Shown here piece by piece: positions 36,364 to 49,600 of a stretch of 64,000 bases of DNA. Position 1 is the stretch's first letter; each line of letters starts with the position of its first letter. The stretch comes from Styela clava. Lineage: Eukaryota > Chordata > Ascidiacea > Stolidobranchia > Styelidae. The DNA is taken from NCBI RefSeq assembly GCF_964204865.1, contig NC_135264.1:4990001-5054000 (forward strand), read 5' to 3'. A program made the position numbers and the translations under genes. Under the pieces are notes generated by a model. That model was given only the letters and a program-made list of their open reading frames with translations. It was not told the origin of the DNA and ran no database searches.

Positions 36364-39300
36364 TATTTCCATCTAAAGTATAGAAACATTGATCATAGTT
36401 GACATTCATAGGAATTTCCCATTTTGGGCTTCACCCAAATCATGAACAAAGTAGAACTATATAACCTCATGATTGCATCATAAGTCTGGCATCACATTTT
36501 CAGAAATTTGATTCCCAAATTATGCGATGGTTTTGAATCATTCAACATAATCATTTTGATAAGTTCCATAGCAGTCAGTACATACGGATCCTCTGACGCC
36601 ACGCGTACACGCTACTTCATCATGATTATTTCAATTTTTTATATTTCCTGAATGTCCCCAAAGTTCATTTTTCCTTCAAATTATAGATAAACCTCAGGTC
36701 TTCAAAATATATATGGTCATAATACTATACGTTCAATTTGTTTTAGAATGATCGTAGAATGAATGAATGATTAGATTGTAGAATGATCGGAACATATTGG
36801 CAGGGTTTATGGCAGATGTCTCTTTGATTACGGCACTAGCTAGGAAATTTGATTCCCGGTATGACACTCCCTCCGATGACAACGTTACAATCCCTTTTCA
36901 GCCAATATAGGACATTGATTTTAGAATTAGGGCCGAACCTCGTTTTGAGACCTAAAGTTTTTTTATTGTTCAGATATAATCTTGATGGCATAAATAATGA
37001 TACTCAGACATGTGTGGAGCCTATAATGTTGAGCATTTGCAAACCAAAATTGTCTTCCGCGAGTAACCTATGAAGCTCCGGGACTGGGAAAATATTTTAT
37101 TAGTTGAAATAAATCGGCCTTCACATGTCTAGGAACAGTTACCGCACTTTAAGAAATGAATGGTAAATTTTACCTTCACTTTATTTAAAAAGCGTGTCGG
37201 TAAACCGATTCATCGACAAACGCGTAAATATCACGCGCGTTTTTTGTTGTTGCTTTACTCCCTAATTTGTCCGTTTGATTGACGACTTTTGGACTTCGAT
37301 ATGTAGGTAGGCTATATGACATGATTTGTATGACAGTTATATCTTACAATCTTAGTTAGCAGTATTTCTGTAAGGTAATACATCATGGATTCAATAATGT
37401 CGGTGTAGGTGTTGTGTTGTTTAGTGCTGATTATTAAAGTATTGTTCAGTGTGATTGTAGGGTTATTTCTACCGTACAGACTGACAGACCGTGTCAATTA
37501 ATCTATTCCAGTATTCTCCTGTACTGGCTATACAGCTATGACAGTACGGCAGTATAAGGTTGGTTTGACTAGCTTACATCGGTATATCCATGTTACGTCT
37601 GTGTATACTTGACACAGCTGGGGCTTGTAGAGCTTCGTATTTCCAACAGTCTGATTTTTTTTGTCAGTAAACTGGCAAATGCAGAAATGTCAATAAAATA
37701 TGCAGATATGCCCTATTCATAGCTCCAGGCTTTGAAATGTTAGTATCTAATATTCTAATTACTGAATTAAAAGAAGGGGCAAAATATCAACTGCTTTGTG
37801 ATGATAGCAGACCCAGACTACAGGGACTAAGGGAACAGAAGACTGGGAGAAGGAATGATGTTGCTCCATTAGCGGGATTAATACACTGTAGCTTAAAGAA
37901 TATGGTTTTGAAATGCACATGTACCAATTAATTCAGTGATTATATACTCATTTCAGCATTTACCTTTTTGTTGAGTAGTCTATGATACAAATTCTTTTCT
38001 TCTCTTCTATTTTAAATAGCCTACCTCATTTCTGCATTTAGCACAATTCTGTAATTACATGTATACTGATATATGCCTTTCAGTTCATGGAATTGAAAAT
38101 AAAGTAGTCATTATTGTTCAAGTACAGTATAATGAATTCATACTTGGGGTATGAATACATTCTTTTTTAACAGTTTTTTTCCTTTTGGGAAACTGAAAAA
38201 CTCCAATTATGCAGGCATGAACAAATTGTCTACCCCAACGCTTAATGTGAGAAATGCAAGTCCAGGGCTTCGAAAAAAGTTGAGATCCTGGATTCACCAA
38301 CATGCTATTTCAAGAAAAAAAAAATTTGGGGTGGTTGGTTATTTAATTTGCAAAGGAGATACATTGTCATTTGCTTTGGCAATAAAGTATTTAGGGAGTA
38401 TTAAATGTGTGATTCCGTTTGAATATAATTTCAAGTACCTCTTTCATCTGATGTACAAAGTTTTGTAATACCGGAAAAGTCTGTATCGATTGATTGTACA
38501 TAGATTTTTGTCCATTGTCTCGAACTTGACGTATGAAATATCCAAAAGAGGAAAATACAATATGAACTTCATTACAAAGGTGAGATACCATATTGAATGC
38601 TAGCACAGATAATCATAGTTCTGATGATTGCTTAAGGGTTGTATTTATTTACATTCGACAATCTTTTTACATACTCTGTAAATTTCATTTTCTGGCGAAA
38701 ATAATACATATGTAAGCATAAAAATAAGCTAATAGCGTTATTAGATTGAAGTACTGTCAATTAACATTAATAGCTATTTTTGTACTGCCATTCGACATTC
38801 AGTCCATAAAATCATATTTAAAAAAAAAATCCCAAGCTGTTGTTATGAGCCACTTATTTAGCTATCTACTACCGACTCTTATTATTTGACTATGGTCTAT
38901 TACTGATACATAATCTTTATTCAATTTTTCACTAATTCCTATCAAATTTTACTGTATATTCATGTAAATATTCGGCGTCAACAGAAGTGTTTATCAATAA
39001 AAATGCTTCTATTATATACAGATTAATTACAAACCTGAGCTACACAAATAGAGTAACAATAAAAAAATAGTAGACAGTTGATTTTTGTACATATTCATGT
39101 CAAAACTCTGCCACATTGATATCCACACATTAGGGCAGATTAGGCTATATAAAAACTGTAACAAAGATACATACATAAAATTTTAAAAGTACATCCGGGC
39201 ATTGGCGCATAATTTTCTAGTTGTCTCGTATGATCCAAACGTTGTAATAATATCTATTTTTGTACTACACTTATTTTTTTGATAAGGTATATGCAGGGAT

Positions 39301-39691
39301 GGTAGTATCTGTATTTTTATTGAATTCGGAATCACATAAGCATCTTCACATTAGGGCAAGAACGAATCAATCCAAATTTCTTTTTAGTGCAAATGAAAGT
39401 TTAAGCAATCAACTAAGTGAATCATTTTTCGATACAAAGCTTTAGGTATTTTAAGTTATATTGCTTCCATATTAGGTGGGCATTCCAGAAGTATCAACTT
39501 CACACACATTTAGAGCTAAATTGCGTGGATATAGCTCCGCCATAAAATATTCCATTCTTTTAAAATCACATTAGTAAATAAATCAAGAATGGATTCATCT
39601 AATCTATTGTCAGAAATGATCATACTTTTTTATTGAATGAAAACGATTTACAAGTCACATAAACAAAAAATATTTATAATATACACTGATA
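36364..39691. other. Intergenic stretch, no gene seen
   Basis: AT-rich DNA between the APMAP-like gene and the GPCR. Frames of 60-105 codons occur (for example 38151-38468 on plus) but show no domain, codon regularity or splice context that I can support. Confidence 0.35.
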
Positions 39692-42600
39692 TTATATTGG
39701 TTCGGTCTTCTCTGCAAGAGTTTGTAGCGGTATTCCTATAAATAAAACAAAAGTTAAATATTATGAGAACATATGAATAATGTGTCACTGCCCACAAACG
39801 ACACAACAGGATAGCAATTCCTGGTGTAAATATTACATTTAGCCATTAAAATCATATAGGCTAGCAGCGTGTTCATTCTGTATAGGGAAGACTGTGTAAA
39901 TGTGATGTAAAATTACCTCAATCGTGATTTTGTAGTCAGTAATGTGATAAATATTAGGACGATCTCATTTTCTATTGTAGTGTGTGAGATTGAGTATGGG
40001 TAGCGCCCTTGCTGCTCGCCAGCTGCTCCCACCTATCTAAGAGGACGAACATCAGTGGGGCAACTTCTAAATCTCTCTCATGCTCCAAGCGTCATACTCT
40101 GATAAACCACTGGCGGGCTAAACCACTTGAGAGTGTATTGCACCACTGGGCGAATGGTCTTTTAGAAGCAGATCACCGGACAGGATGAAAGGATTCAGAA
40201 GAACTTCAACGGCTGAGTGTCCATGGTCAGGGCGAACCTCCGCTTGGAGGAAGCCGGTTGTGCCCAAACCTGGAGAGTGATAGGCTCCACCAGGCATCGA
40301 TGCCTAAGATTCGCTACATGATGTAGCGCCCTAATGTCCATCACAATCTGTTTCGAATAGGGGTCCGCAATAGTTAGCCTTACGCCATGTGACGAAATTT
40401 AAAATAACAATGGTGATACATACTTTCTCCAGGAATACCAGCATCTTTAGCATCTTGGGAAACGATGGATTTTCTGCTTTTCAATGCATCAGTTGAAACT
40501 GAACTTTTTCCTCCACTTGTACGAGTAAATCCGGTAGCAGAGAGAAATGACTGCATTCTCTTATGATTCTTAATTTGTCTGAGTAAATGTAAAAATAATT
40601 TCATTTGTCGTCACTAATTTTGTAAATAGCTTAGATGTAATTGAGTTGATTTGAATATTATATGAATTTAAGATCCAAGATTACTATCATTCCGTTAGAA
40701 GTATTATACAAAAATTAATTTAATATATATATATCAAATGAAAATCCCGAAAGGTGTTAATCACTTATGCCAATTCTATTTTGTCCTATTTAGGGATTAT
40801 TCAAATTGAGGTCCCTACTTTTCCTTCAACTTTGCCTCTAAAGTTTTCTCTTTCGCTCAATTGTCATAATCCAAGTTTTGTTTGTATTGGAAAATGCTTA
40901 ACTAGCAATTGAAAAATATTATAAAAACAAAATTTGCATCTCACTTCATTCTTTTCTTGAAACTTCCGAGAAAGTTATACATGTATGGATTAGAGGCTGA
41001 ACTGAGGTAGGCAAGCATCACTGTTGCAGCAGCAGCTCGAGAACACAGCATATCCTAAATTATGAAATCGTTATATCAGTTTTCTCGGCTTGTAAATCAC
41101 CTGAAGACCTATTTTCCACACTTACATCATCCGTAACAATCCCAAAGATCTTTGCAATATGTACCGAGTGGAAGGGCAACCAGCAGACTGTAAACAGGAA
41201 TGCAAGCATCCCGCAAAGCATTGTCACTCGAACCTTTTCTTTGAAAGATCGACTCGCAGCTGCTGAAGATGATCTTCTTCTAGTGGGCTTAAATCCTTTG
41301 CTGGCTCCTTCGTCAGTGGAATTTCGAGATTTCTTGTCGTGTACCCCAACACTAGCCGCCATTAGCCGATGTACAATCAGTCCGTAACATACTATAATCA
41401 CCTGGAATAAAAATATATCATTTATGTAATAATTTAGGGACACGGAAACCAAAACAACATTTTTTTACCAACAATTCATGCGTCCAATCTCAACATGAAT
41501 TGAAATAGCAAATGATACGAGTCACAACTGTATTATCAAATCTTTTACAGCGTCGGTATAGTAGTCTATCGTACTTTATAAAAAAATCCGACTTTCGCTG
41601 AGCGCGAGATATGCTGACGTGCGGGCGTGGAACTGCTACAAGTAATTTTTAATTTTGATGACGTCACCACACAAAACTTCGGAAAATTTCAAAGTCCTGT
41701 ATTCAAAGCGGAGAAACGATCTTCCAAAACAAGAACGATTTAACCAAACCACCCATAGAAAATGAACAAGTCGACCCATAGGAAAATGAATAAGCGTAAA
41801 ACTGAACAAGTCGGCCTATGCTATTCTATATCACAACTATATATATTTATTATGACTAAATATACCATACCAGTAGTGGAATGACAAACATAACGATAAA
41901 ATTGAAGAAAATAAATACGCTCCATCCAGGTCTCTCGGGATCGTAATAGCAACCAACTGATATTTGACGACCAGTATTGCTAGTTGACCTGAAAATATTA
42001 TATTCTATTTATTGGTACTAGGCAACACTATCGACGATAACTTAGTCGGGCACTGGAAGATCATTTCATGCCTCAGCTGGCCGATGAACCAATGACTTTC
42101 GGCAACAAAAATGAATAAACATATATATGTAAATATATATATATATATATCTTAATCAATAAATATAAGTTATGTAATAATCCATGTCATCCATCCATCC
42201 TTCATAAATATACTCATGAGACACCATACTTGATAAATATGTTTCAGATCAATTTCAAAATTTGAACATATCAACCTCTTTCTATCTTCTCAAGTAAAAA
42301 ATAATTTAACTCACGGCGCACTAGGGGGTATCTCCGCTCCACTTTCAGGCAAAAAGTCTGGAATCAGACCACCTAATCCACTGAAACCACTCATGCCATC
42401 TAGGCCGCTGGTAGGCAGAATACCCGAAGATGATCCGCTTTCTCTTTCATTTACTTGACAAGTTTCACCATAAATTGATGGAAAAGTTACATCAATACAG
42501 TCCTGCAGTGCGGATTCTGTCTTGTCAAAACCGTTGTTATGACACCATACGTACGGATCCTTTGGAAAAACTAACCTGAAACCCAGAATAAGTTTGAGCG

Positions 42601-45519
42601 TGCTATACTATTGCTGATATTATACCAATACATAGTAGAGACGACGTTGAAAATATTATAAAAAAATGTATATATAAAAAATAGGAGTGAAAAACTCACG
42701 AGCATATACATGTTGGCGATATCCCAACTGTGCCACTGTAAAGCATGACAGGAATGCTTAGAGCCAAAGAAATGATCCAAGTCACCAGTGCCACGATATA
42801 GGAATTTCTGCTTGTGCGAATGCTTTGTATCTTATTCGCCAATGGATGGCAAACAGCTAAATATCTGTCAATGGCCATTATCTGAAAATGTAGATTTAAA
42901 TCGATATTTTTTCAAGCTATAACGAATGAAACGACGTTGTTTTCATAATTGTCGAAACAAGTTTCTCAGTTTCAACATGATCCCTAATTACTTTATCTTT
43001 GTTTTGTGGCAATGCAATTTCTTTTCGAGATCGTTTGCGACACCCAATGAGGATTTGCGACACCTAACCTTTCAGCTGAGGCAACTGAAGATTATAATAT
43101 ATCAGCAATCGGCAACCTGGGGCCCCGGAGCCGAATGCGGATCTTTGTTCTCATAGCTCCGGCCTCCGTGGATCAAGTTGGCTACAGCAGTTTTTATTAG
43201 AAGCAGTGGCGATTTAATGAAATTCGGAAGCAGTCGAATACTACACTCTAATTACACATTACAGCTGGTATAAATCGAGAGCGGTCACATTATGGTGATT
43301 CAAATCTGTCAAAACAAACTTTTTCTTCTCATTTCCCAAGTTCTTTTCATGTTGTCGTAAACAAAATTATTGCATCATTTGTAATTAATTGGCTTCTTGA
43401 GGAAGCCACAGAGTCTTAGAGAAACAACCTCGCAACCTAATATCAAGTTAACGACATAATGTATGAAAACACAAGATAGCAATTCTCAAATATATGGACA
43501 CAAAGATCAATTGCGTGTATGCAATCTGTCACAGTATACTCGGGCCACAAGGTGCGTAGTTTTAAGTGTTGTTGACGTCATCGCATACGAAAAACGAATT
43601 TTATAGAACCCACAGAAATTTTGAAATAAATAAAAGTTATAGCCTTCTAACCTTTACCCACTAAAAATATGAAAGTAATTGGCCCTGTAGTAAATGAAAA
43701 AAGTGGTTTTTCATAACAAAAAAATAATAAAAAGGAAATGAACATTAACAACAATAATAACAAGAGAGCTGTGCTCAAATATATGGACACGTTAACCAGA
43801 GCGAAGCAGTATTTACCTTTGACGCCACCGGTACCCACAAAAAATTCCGAGTTTCGCGTAGAAATAATTTACAGAATCAAACCGGACAGCCAGTGTTCCC
43901 ATGGATAAAATAATACAGCGAAATTTTAGACGAAATATCAGATTTCGTGCGAAATTTAGAAATAAAGAAAAGTAATAGCCTTCTGACAAAAAAATCAATC
44001 TTTACTCACTGAAAATTTCAAAGCAATTGGTCCAGTAGTCAAAGAGAAAAGCGATTATTTTAAAAATGATGGAGACAAATAATAACAATACCAACAAAAT
44101 CAAAACGATCGTTATGTCCACTACGTGTCCAATAACAAAACGATCCATATGTACACTTGGTGTCCAATAAATAAATCAAAAACTTCTCTTTGGGTTTAAT
44201 ATAGAACTTTTCGTGACAGGCACAACTCACTTACGCTGTCATGTTGTTTTCTGCCCCGATATTCTACAACACACAACCGATATACACACGGTATATTTCC
44301 GTCGTGACACATCTGGTGTTTGGTAACTACTGACTCATTTTATCGTGAAATGATCAAATTACTTACCATAAGAAACAAGATAGATGCATAGTATGTAAAA
44401 AATACAACTGTTTGTTGCGCTTTACATAACCACACTGCATGAATCCATCGTTTGTTAAATATTTCTGACAATCTGAACGGAAGGACTTGAAGAAATATCA
44501 AATCAGCAAAGGCCATCTGCAAAACATACCTGGAAAAGAGATGAAAAAATATATGGCGAAGAGAATAAGAAAATAGAAAGCAATGCCCAAATGTATGTCA
44601 CGAAGAGCAAATGACTGTTGTCATGTGCAAAGTCATGCAAATGTCATATGCAAGTGCAAAATAACAGGCCCCGTTTGACTCGAAAATTATTTCAAAACAA
44701 ATGAAAGTAATATTTTTTAACGACAACAACAATGATTGAGCAGAATGATTTTGTGTAGATACGCTTTATCTTCAATAATCAAAGTTTAGTGCAACACTTC
44801 AGTCTTGTGTATATGTGGTCTTTATATTTAATTATTTAAAGAAAAGGTGGTTATGACTAAATAGGAATAAATAGAATGTAATTGTTTATACTCATTCAAA
44901 AAAGTGTACAGGACGGGTTAATTAATCATGTAGCAAATTATTGTATCTCGTTCATTTTTGAGTCCAGATTAGTTAATAGAATAGATAGCGATTTCATTTT
45001 GATATATGCATGGCGTTGAATGGCGGAGGATACCGTGGCCGTCAAGTGGTTACGTAAACCACCCTGAAACAGCAAAGTGGTCCGATTCCGTCTCATACAT
45101 ATTCGATCCACAGGGATTCGAATCCAGAAAGAGTGATCTATGGTAAAATAGCAGGAGTTTTCTACAGCTGATCTCAGTGGACGTCAATCTCTGAAAGCTC
45201 AATCGTTAAAGAAAGTCGGACTCAACTCAGAACATACGTTATTTCAGATCTTCGGTGCTCAATAGCTTAGTGCGATTGAATAATACTTCCCCAGTTATAT
45301 ATGAAACACCATAGATAAATAACTTCAAAGCATTGGTATTAATTTATGTACTCACCAATGAGTTATTTTTTTGTATTCACTCAGGAACAAAATCACAAAA
45401 ATAACTAGAAGATTTCCTAATACTCCCACAACATAAATGAGTACTTTGAACACGACATCTGCTGTTTGCTCAGCATCCAATTCCAAAGGTTCATCAGTTG
45501 CCGTGAACGTGGTTGACAT
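39692..45519 (-). CDS. Rhodopsin-class GPCR, peptide-receptor-like, complete
   Basis: Nine exons: 45519-45356, 44529-44367, 42881-42700, 42575-42315, 41988-41871, 41401-41126, 41054-40945, 40578-40424 and 39735-39692. They total 1473 bases, 490 residues, and all phases close. Landmarks are GN at 35-36 (TM1), AFAD with D64 (TM2), C90 at the top of TM3, DRY at 114-116, CWLPFH in TM6 and NPYMY at 410-414 (TM7). C270 in QISVGCYY would pair with C90. The second extracellular loop is about 120 residues and carries a Gly/Ser-rich insert (SGLDGMSGFSGLGGL) plus several extra cysteines. Intracellular loop 3 is basic and Ser-rich (PTRRRSSSAAASRSFKEK). The C-tail has Ser/Thr clusters for arrestin-type regulation. 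CWLPFH and the LAVCHPL sequence after DRY suggest a neuropeptide receptor near the somatostatin/galanin/allatostatin groups; the ligand is not predictable from this. Confidence 0.9.
39975..40380. repeat. GC-rich insertion in the last GPCR intron
   Basis: About 400 bases of clearly higher GC than the surrounding intron. TAGCGCCCTT near 39999 and TAGCGCCCTA near 40325 bracket most of it as a direct repeat. It has no long frame. It is probably a SINE or other transposon copy; its family was not recognised. Confidence 0.4.
43630..44090 (-). pseudogene. Decayed relative of the 59-kb membrane ORF plus repeat cores, in GPCR intron 2
   Basis: The minus strand encodes VRFDSVNYFYAKLGIF in one frame and, after a one-base shift, VGTGGVKGKYCFALVNVSIY and LSTALL. 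This parallels the ORF at 59257-59727 (YVKVEHFVDGTGTVKGK, FISIYLSIALL). The flanking plus-strand block CAAATATATGGACACG also matches CAAATATATGGAAATG there. Two copies of the dispersed core (AAAGCAATTGGTCCAGTAGT and relatives) lie at about 43670 and 44020. It is a broken, non-functional copy. Confidence 0.6.
45027..45125 (+). repeat. tRNA-derived SINE, copy 2
   Basis: GTGGCCGTCAAGTGGTTACG resembles a class II tRNA A-box region, followed by AAACCACCCT and, 60 bases on, the B-box-like ACAGGGATTCGAATCC. It aligns with the copy at 25400-25495. It lies in GPCR intron 1. Confidence 0.6.
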
Positions 45520-46053
45520 TTTTAATATGTTATTATTCGTGTAATATAATAACTGAATATAATAAAATGAATACTAAAAGTTTATTTTGAGAATATTTTA
45601 TATCTACAAAACATAATTTTCGTGTATTTGAATACACAAATAAAGTCTGAAAATGTTTTAAATCCGGGAAAGATTTTACAGTTTTATATCGTTTATTTTG
45701 TCATTCATTTTTTTATTCAATTTTAGCCCTCAAAGTGGGTTTTTGAACTTCGAACAATTTTGCCTGATGTGTTCACAAAACTGAGAAAATGTTGGTTCGC
45801 TGCATATTTTGCAGCATAGTTAGGCGTTCAACACAATTTTATAAAATCTGCTTCTTTTGAAATGATATGGTTTTTGCTACGACCTAAAGTTTCAAAGCAA
45901 CTTGGACTTTCACATTTCCAGGGAATGTAATATATCAAGGACCTATGTCCTTCAACACGCAACTTCCACACACATATATTTACAGTATGATGCTCGCCCT
46001 TTTTCTGGTTCAGGAGTTGAAGTCTAATTCCCTGCGCACCTGAATGTCATGAC

Positions 46054-46633
46054 TACGGCTGGAATTTCAGTGAAAACACTTTAACCGTTAAACGGGTAAA
46101 ATTAACCGGTTAACCGCAGGGTGGCGTTTGATGTAATAATTTATAATTTAAGCTTCTTACATCACGATGGTTACAAGGTAATTTAGCGTGATCTTATGCC
46201 GGTATCGCTCAAAATTATTCACAAATCGAGATAGTTTCATGATCGCTCTGCTGCAAAAGATATATTATATATGCAGCGTGGTTCGGACATATGAAAGTAA
46301 TTTTTAGTAAAACCCGATTCCGGTATTAAATATCATTTATGTAACAAATTTCTAGTGTTCGAGGGGAAATTCCACTTTGAGATATCCTAAAGAAAACAGC
46401 ATCAACTGCGCACTTGTTGGATGACATTAAATATACGATTTTGCAATGAACTCGTTAACAATATATTTCGACCGAAAACTGTTTCTGAAATTATCATTGA
46501 CAAATAGTCATTTTTGAAAAAATTGTACCTTATAAAGATGATTTGTAAAGATGATATGTCAATTAACGGTTAAAATATATCATAACCGTTAACCATCTAA
46601 AATCGGTTAACCGGTTAACCATTCTCAGCCCTA
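46054..46633. mobile_element. Non-autonomous hAT-type element rich in AACCGGTTAACC
   Basis: The left end is TACGGCTGGAATTTCAG and the inverted right end TAGGGCTGAGAATGG. Flanks GTCATGAC (46046-46053) and GTCATGAT (46634-46641) are an 8-bp target duplication with one mismatch. Both subterminal parts carry ACCGGTTAACC-type palindromes. Length is 580 bases, with no transposase frame. Confidence 0.82.
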
Positions 46634-46641
46634 GTCATGAT

Positions 46642-49600
46642 GCGTACACATTAAACACGCACCCACCTGATTCTGTTTGTAATCGTTTTTATGCAATCAA
46701 TTGACACAAGAGGCTTAGCTTGCGTGATAAATTTCAAACTACTCGCTAAATTGTTTTTAAACCTTGATCTGTTCAAATTTAATAGTTATGTTGTTAGCCT
46801 CGTGATGTAGCAAATTTATAAAAAATAGCTCGGCGTACTGCATAAAACCTATCCCTGCACACATGAACTGCATCCCACGTATCCATACGCTTTTCTCTCT
46901 GTTTCAGGACTAGCTCTTTCATTTGGCTAAAACCGTATGGTCATTATTGCCATGCATGCAAACACATTCTTCCGACATGACCAGCAGCTTGTTTACCCAA
47001 CAACCAAGTCATATTTGGATCCATAAAAAACATCTCCTGGAATCACAAGTCATTGTTTGTTCTTGCTTGATTATAAAAACGCGAATGTTTGCGGATGTGA
47101 CGACAGACCATGCATACGAAGTTTTACGATTATCACGATTTGAGAAAAACGGCGATGACTCCCGACTCGTAATCCTGTGGAAGACATGAAATACCTAATT
47201 AGTGAAGAAGTTAATGTGTGCATCTTGATTTAAGTATAAACAACGTCCATATTTGGTTTTTGTAGTTTATATATTGAATTATTTCACCTTATAAGCAATG
47301 AAATTTAGCAAATTTGAAATTACAAAATCTAATTGCAAATCATATATATTTGGAATAAACAGTAATCACTGTAGAGTAGAGCGATAGTATTAAATTTTGA
47401 ACCAACCATTTTTTTTCAATGTTGTATATATGTAATAAGTTGTTTAACAACTTGTTTGGCCTTGTGCATATGAAAAATATTTTGCAACCACGACTAGGTA
47501 TTACAAGCATAATTACTACAAATTATGTTTCCTGGGTATTCGCGATGGGTATATACTTTTTATCTGGGGATTTGAAAGTTTTAAATCTAATACTCTGTAA
47601 TCCACAGTTTCTGGTACAGAGTTATTCCCTCAAATCCCTGTATAACGACCATCCAAGTATAACAATATAGCCTCCGCTGTACGGGATTGTTATAAAACGA
47701 AATACTTCACATGAACATTGAAGAGAGATTATAGAATTGATAGATTACCTAAAAATACTTAAAAATAAATTTAATGCAAATGTTTAATTTATTACCCGAT
47801 CTTGGGAATCTTACTTTTTATGTACAATATTTCATTGTACATCCGTAAAATTATCTTTAAATGGAAAGGTAAAGCAACATGCAAGATTGTGCCGGATTCA
47901 GAAGTTAAACGTTTAAAAATCGAACATATAGAATAAATACCTATTTCTCATTCTGCGGATTATACTAATTGTAACTATTGCAATTATTTATCACTGTGTT
48001 TCTGCAATCCGTATGCTTTTGACACAAAATGCTTCAATTTGGAGGGGGTAACGTTGCACCGTTCTTGTTTTTGACTCTGCTTTCCCTTCAACGTTCTGTG
48101 GACCCCCATGGTTCCGGTAGTTCAACTATAAAAATGTTCATCGAATCAAAATGTAGAATAGCGTAATGATGTGTAGATATGCGTTTGTTGCTTTCCATGA
48201 TGTTATTAAATTCACCAACAATTTAGCGCCCCCAGACAACCGCAAATAGACAGCTACTTTATGGATACCCTTTACTTTCCCTACCTACTTATGTCATCCA
48301 AATTCAATCCGGGATAAATGGAATGCCGGGGCTGTTGTGATAAACATTTATATATAAACCAACGTTTTTGGCAAAGTAAAAGAATGAGAAAAAACAAGCG
48401 TCATTTCAAAACTAAGTTTCTAAAATTTAATATCCGGTTTGAAAAATATTTTTACCCTTTATCTTTGTTTTGTGCTTCGTGGATTTATTCTAAATTATAA
48501 TTTTAAACAAGTTTATACTTGGCTTTTCTGAAAATATTATAAAATATACTGTCACTCTGATGCTCATGATGTTTAGTGATTAGAGCTATGGTCCATGGAG
48601 CCACCTATGCGTTGCGTACGTTTCGGTTTTTATAATCCAAAGTCACGCCTCACTCAACGGAAAACAAAAACCTAATAGGCTGTATACATGAACAGAGAGA
48701 TTTTGGTACTTAAAATACATACTCAACATATCGGTTGCGGTGAGCTGGTACAAAGTCTTGTTCCAATTGTTTGAAGTGGATTTGTGAAGCATCTCTTGGA
48801 AATGATACAATTTAGAATTATGTTGACGTGCGAAGCTTATCATGTGACACCCATTACTTGAAATGCTAAGTCGCGCAAGCTTGATTGCACCCTCAATATG
48901 TAATTTGAATTTTTTATGACAGAACAATAACTAATATCACGAAATAGGTTTCATTGTGTACACAAAATCTATAAGTCTCTTTGGGACCTCAATTGTTCAG
49001 ATTACAAATTCTTCGTTTTGAAAGAAAATCACATGTAGTGTGAAACTGTTTAATGTTGATTCGGTAAGTCTGGGCAAACACAACAGTTTTTATAAGAGAT
49101 GGAATTTATATTAGTTAGTGAGCTAGTTGCGAACTATTGTTTCTACATTTCCTCTGCTTATTGATAATACCAGATGACACATTTGTGTCTGTTTCGTTCC
49201 CCTTGACTTAAACAGTATAGGATTACAGTCATCAAGTTTATTAGCTGAACCGTTCCGCTAAATGTTTGAAATCGCGTGACCGACGTTAGAACGAAATTGC
49301 ATTTGTGCATTGTCATGGAGCGTGTAAAATTGGAAATAAATTCCATGAAGTTTATCCAAATTTGGAAGAATGAAATGATTTTCGTTATTATTATCACGTA
49401 CCAAAAATGCCATACAATTGTTATTTGAACCAGGGGAAAACCATGCTGAATTATGGTCTCAATCGACCTTGTTCTTGTTTATGTCATGTGTTTTTATTTG
49501 AGTTAAATACGAACAACTATGAATATACTATGGCAGTATGCGTTTTCGGACAAATATTCTCTTGATAGTGAATACAGAACTTCAGTATGGTTGAATAGTC

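Noticed and set aside
45027-45125. A functional tRNA gene
   Set aside because: A- and B-box-like blocks exist but the cloverleaf cannot be closed, and a second decayed copy shows it to be a SINE.
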